Assembly (NCBI GenBank): GCA_017435505.1
Contig: JAFSEZ010000053.1
Location: 27,963-91,962, forward strand
Origin: Akkermansia sp.
GTDB lineage: Bacteria > Verrucomicrobiota > Verrucomicrobiia > Verrucomicrobiales > Akkermansiaceae
Reading direction: 5' to 3'
Length of the DNA: 64,000 nucleotides
Positions within the stretch are counted from its first letter, which is position 1. Every line of letters starts with the position of its first letter. A program made the translations under genes and the position numbers. Positions 60,906 to 64,000 of this stretch are shown here, one piece after another. The notes beneath the pieces are model-generated. The model saw only the letters and a list, made by a program, of their open reading frames with translations, was not told the DNA's origin and ran no database searches.

Positions 60906-63137
60906 ATGAACGAGATGTACATGGCAATGTTGGGAATACTGCTTCTCTTGGCGGTATTTGATTTGATTGTGGGGGTGAGCAATGATGCGGCGAACTTCCT
61001 GAACTCTGCCGTTGGTTGCCGCGCAGCCCGTCGCAGTATCATCTATGCGGTGGCTGCTGTGGGCGTGGTGATTGGGGCATCTTTCTCCGGGGGGATGATG
61101 GAAATTGCGCGCAGCGGCGTATTTGTTCCCTCGCAATTCACCTTTCATGAGATTATGATGCTTTTCCTGGCGGTGATGCTTACCGATGTCATCCTGCTGG
61201 ATGTGTTCAATACCTTGGGCTTACCCACCTCTACCACGGTATCGTTGGTCTTCGAGTTGTTGGGGGCAGCTCTCGCCGTGGCGCTTTTCTCTATCTTCGA
61301 TAGCCCCACCGAAACGATACAACACCTCGGAGCCTACATCAACAGCGCCAAGTCGCTCACCATCATATCCGGCATCTTCTGCTCGGTGGCGGTGGCTTTT
61401 ACCTGTGGCTGCGTGGTCATGTGGTTTTCCCGTGTGCTTTTCTCCTTCCAATACAAAAAAATGTACCGCTACATCGGCTCCCTCTGGTGCGCCGTGGCTT
61501 TCACCGCGATTACATATTTCGCCATCTTCAAGGGGCTCAAGCACAGCACACTCATTGATGCCTCTATGGTCAAGCTCCTCAATGCCAATATCGCCTTTTA
61601 TACCGGATTGGCCTTCGTGGGCTGGCTCGCCGTTTCCTCCCTTCTTCAATACGTGTTCCGCGTCAATACGCTTCGCCTCACGGTGCTGGCCGGTACCGGA
61701 GCCCTGGCTCTCGCGTTTGCCGGCAACGACCTGGTGAACTTCATCGGCGTATTCATGGCAGCAGAGGAATCCTATCTTATAGCTTCTGATTATGTTGCCC
61801 AAGGGGGGGACTTGAGCTCTCTGTACATGGGTACGCTTGCCGCCCCCGTGCAGGCCAATACGTTCTATTTGCTCGCGGCCGGCTTAGTGATGGTGGCTGC
61901 GCTGGTCTTCTCCAAAAAAGCCCGCACGGTGATTGATACCGAAGTGAAGCTTTCCCACAGCAAGGGAGCTGCGAAGGAGCGTTTTGGCTCCTGCCTGCCG
62001 GCTCGTGCTGCGGTGCGTGTAGCGCTCAATGCTGCTCGTTTTGTCACCCGCATCACTCCTGCGCCCATCGCACGCTTCGTGGGCGAACGCTTCCGCCCGC
62101 TCGATGTGACGGAAACCGATGGCGCTGCTTTCGACATGGTACGCGCTTCTGTCAACCTCACCGTATCAGCTTTGCTTATTTCCTTGGCTACTTCCCTCAA
62201 GCTTCCTCTCTCCACCACTTATGTCACCTTCATGGTGGCCATGGGTTCCTCGCTGGCAGACCGCGCTTGGGGGCGTGATAGCGCCGTGTACCGCATCACC
62301 GGTGTGCTTACTGTCATCGGCGGCTGGTTTACCACAGGTATTGTGGCATGTACGGCAGCTTTCATCACCGCATCTGTCATGATGGCTGGTGGCATGTGGG
62401 GTGTGGGCCTCATGCTGGCTGTCGCGGCCTTCATCCTCATCAAATCCGCTATGTTACACAACAGCAGACGCGGGCAGGAAACCAAATTGCTGGATTTGAC
62501 GAACAAGGACGTACTCCAAGAGGTCGGTGCCGCCTCCGCAGAACGCCTGGGCGTGGCACTCACCATTCACCACGCCACCGTCAAGGCTTTGCTGGCCGAA
62601 AATCGTTCCGAGCTCAAGGCCCTCCGCCGCCAGGCTCGTGAGATGAATCGCATGCTCAAAGAAATCAAGGAAGATACCATCCTCCCCAGCCTGCGTGGCC
62701 TCACCCCGGAGCAGGCATCTCGCGGCCAAATGCTCTACCGCTTGCACGAAAGTAGCCTCGGTATCGCAGAAAGCCTCCTCGTGATTGTCAAAGCCAGCTA
62801 CAAGCACATTGATAATAATCACGTGGGCCTCAACGAGAGTCAGGCGCATGATTTGCTGGAGATGAGCTACAAAGTTGCCGAGCTCTATCCGGCGATCCGT
62901 CGCGCGCTCCAAAAAGCAGACGTGCAGCTTATGGACGCCTGCCTCACCCACTCCGGCGATTTGAGTGAGGAGTTTGCCGAAAGCATTACTCGCCACCTCA
63001 TCTCCGGCGAGGATGATGAAAATAGCCTCCGCAACGGCGTTCTTTATCTGAATCTTCTCAATGAAACCCGTTCCATGGTGCGCAAGTCATTCTCGCTTAT
63101 CAAGGAACAGTGCGAGCTCCTTCGCTCACAAGTATAG
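60906..63137 (+). CDS. pit: Pit-family phosphate permease with PhoU-like C-terminal region
   Basis: 743 residues. Two PiT signatures: DLIVGVSNDAANFLNSAVG (about 18-37) and ALAFAGNDLVNFIGVFMA (about 275-292), each in a group of helices, twelve or so in total. The C-terminal 210 residues (from about 530) are soluble, helical and PhoU/DUF47-like (RLGVALTIHHATVKALLAENRSELKALRRQAREMNRML). It takes up inorganic phosphate with cation symport; the C-terminal domain may regulate it. Strong SD GGGAGGTG. A long palindrome follows at 63164. Confidence 0.9.
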   Translation: MNEMYMAMLGILLLLAVFDLIVGVSNDAANFLNSAVGCRAARRSIIYAVAAVGVVIGASFSGGMMEIARSGVFVPSQFTFHEIMMLFLAVMLTDVILLDVFNTLGLPTSTTVSLVFELLGAALAVALFSIFDSPTETIQHLGAYINSAKSLTIISGIFCSVAVAFTCGCVVMWFSRVLFSFQYKKMYRYIGSLWCAVAFTAITYFAIFKGLKHSTLIDASMVKLLNANIAFYTGLAFVGWLAVSSLLQYVFRVNTLRLTVLAGTGALALAFAGNDLVNFIGVFMAAEESYLIASDYVAQGGDLSSLYMGTLAAPVQANTFYLLAAGLVMVAALVFSKKARTVIDTEVKLSHSKGAAKERFGSCLPARAAVRVALNAARFVTRITPAPIARFVGERFRPLDVTETDGAAFDMVRASVNLTVSALLISLATSLKLPLSTTYVTFMVAMGSSLADRAWGRDSAVYRITGVLTVIGGWFTTGIVACTAAFITASVMMAGGMWGVGLMLAVAAFILIKSAMLHNSRRGQETKLLDLTNKDVLQEVGAASAERLGVALTIHHATVKALLAENRSELKALRRQAREMNRMLKEIKEDTILPSLRGLTPEQASRGQMLYRLHESSLGIAESLLVIVKASYKHIDNNHVGLNESQAHDLLEMSYKVAELYPAIRRALQKADVQLMDACLTHSGDLSEEFAESITRHLISGEDDENSLRNGVLYLNLLNETRSMVRKSFSLIKEQCELLRSQV

Positions 63138-63163
63138 CAGTAGTCAGCTTTCGACTTCCTTTG

Positions 63164-63196
63164 CGTCCTCATTCGGAATCATTCCGGCTGAGGACG
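63164..63196. repeat. 33-bp imperfect palindrome after pit
   Basis: CGTCCTCA-TT-CGGAAT-C-ATTCCG-GC-TGAGGACG. A strong RNA hairpin is possible, but no T-tract follows (TTCTGTCT), so its role as pit terminator is uncertain. Confidence 0.6.
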
Positions 63197-63358
63197 TTCT
63201 GTCTAAAATAACCTCCATCAGGGGGCAAATAGTTAGATGTTCCGCACTAAAAATTCGCCATTACGCTGCCTTTTGCTCAAGTTGTAAAAAAATACAAAAA
63301 AGAGGCCGTTGAATATGAAAGGTTAAGAAAAATCTTAAAAAATTCTCAAAAAATAAGC

Positions 63359-63387
63359 TTGACGTTTTGAGGTGTTTCATGTATAGT
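63359..63387 (+). promoter_or_regulatory. Ribosomal RNA operon promoter
   Basis: TTGACG (63359-63364), 17 bases, TATAGT (63382-63387), preceded by A/T-rich UP-like sequence. Confidence 0.75.
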
Positions 63388-63689
63388 CTGCCCCGCACCC
63401 CGTCACGGGGCGGCTCGAAAGGCAAGCGCCACAAGCGCGAAACCGGCCGGGCAAGGCAATTTTCTATGTACGGACTTTCCGTGGCACCACGCCGACGCAG
63501 CGATGCGATACGGCACCGGATACAACCTTCCGGGAGGGGTGCCGGAGAGGCGAAAAGAGAGGGAAGGAAAAGGTCGTGACGCGTGCCGTGGCTTATGCGA
63601 GGATGGTTCTTAAGGGAGCCGGAGCAGGGACACGGTACTGATGAATCCGGAGACGGGTTCATTGGTCCAGCAATTTCTAAGTTATATAT

Positions 63690-64000
<311 letters not shown>

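Larger units (their letters stand above)
63138..63689 (+). other. Gene-free stretch: pit 3' region, rrn promoter and rRNA leader
   Basis: It holds a 33-bp imperfect palindrome just after pit (63164-63196), then about 160 bases in which I see nothing, an A-rich run that may be an UP element (about 63285-63358), the rrn promoter (63359-63387), and a 300-base GC-rich leader. Near its end is TGGTTCTTAA at 63605-63614, loosely like boxA, and a hairpin (63642-63667) just before 16S. Confidence 0.7.

Overview
This window comes from the chromosome of a Verrucomicrobiota bacterium, most likely an Akkermansia relative. The best evidence is the 5' end of a 16S rRNA gene at the right edge; from memory its first 300 bases resemble Akkermansia 16S. 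Other traits fit: a PEP-CTERM surface protein, a TIGR03790-type protein, a secreted GH20 hexosaminidase, and mostly housekeeping genes in short operons on both strands. I see no plasmid, phage or CRISPR content. The only mobile-element-like gene is a lone IS3 OrfA-like HTH protein.

Layout. 1-1.5 kb: sulfonate/nitrate-type ABC importer (ATPase cut by the window edge, lipoprotein binding protein). 1.5-4 kb: catalase and a divergent GT2 glycosyltransferase. 4-7.6 kb: tightly overlapping minus-strand operon (universal stress protein, YmdB-like phosphodiesterase, TcdA, SpoU methylase, metallophosphoesterase). 7.6-13.9 kb: Ala/Pro-rich secreted protein, small membrane protein, coaB-rsgA, an ArsC/Spx-like protein behind a perfect palindrome, initiator tRNA, leuA-pth. 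13.9-21.8 kb: nusA-infB-rbfA-AsmA-like translation operon with a terminator-like leader. 22-24.6 kb: THI4-type thiazole synthase, ThiE, alkaline phosphatase. 24.6-32.5 kb: complete histidine operon in the order G-DC-B-H-A-F-IE, with a HisD-HisC fusion, lying between two HU/IHF paralogs.

32.6-42.4 kb: RNase HIII, QueG, a Sel1-repeat protein, RecN, an MBL-fold hydrolase, the TIGR03790-type protein, tRNA-Arg(CCT), Prc protease and the HTH protein. 42.5-44.8 kb: thiM-thiE and a thioredoxin-fold protein. 44.9-53.5 kb: GH20 enzyme, NhaC antiporter, a large S6-type protease-like protein ending in PEP-CTERM, and a lipoprotein alpha/beta-hydrolase. 53.5-63.1 kb: triheme cytochrome c peroxidase, an AHCY-like protein lacking catalytic residues, a membrane protein, rplS with a structured leader, recJ, an HELTH-motif membrane protein, and a Pit phosphate permease. 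63.1-64 kb: rrn promoter, leader and 16S start.

A recurring regulatory feature is visible by eye. Many genes have a sigma70-like promoter (TTGnnn, 16-18 bp, TAnnnT) whose -10 lies only 6-9 bases before the start codon, with no Shine-Dalgarno sequence, which predicts leaderless mRNAs. Only a few genes (rplS, pit) have strong SD sites. All functional names are by-eye recognition of motifs and families; no database search was run.
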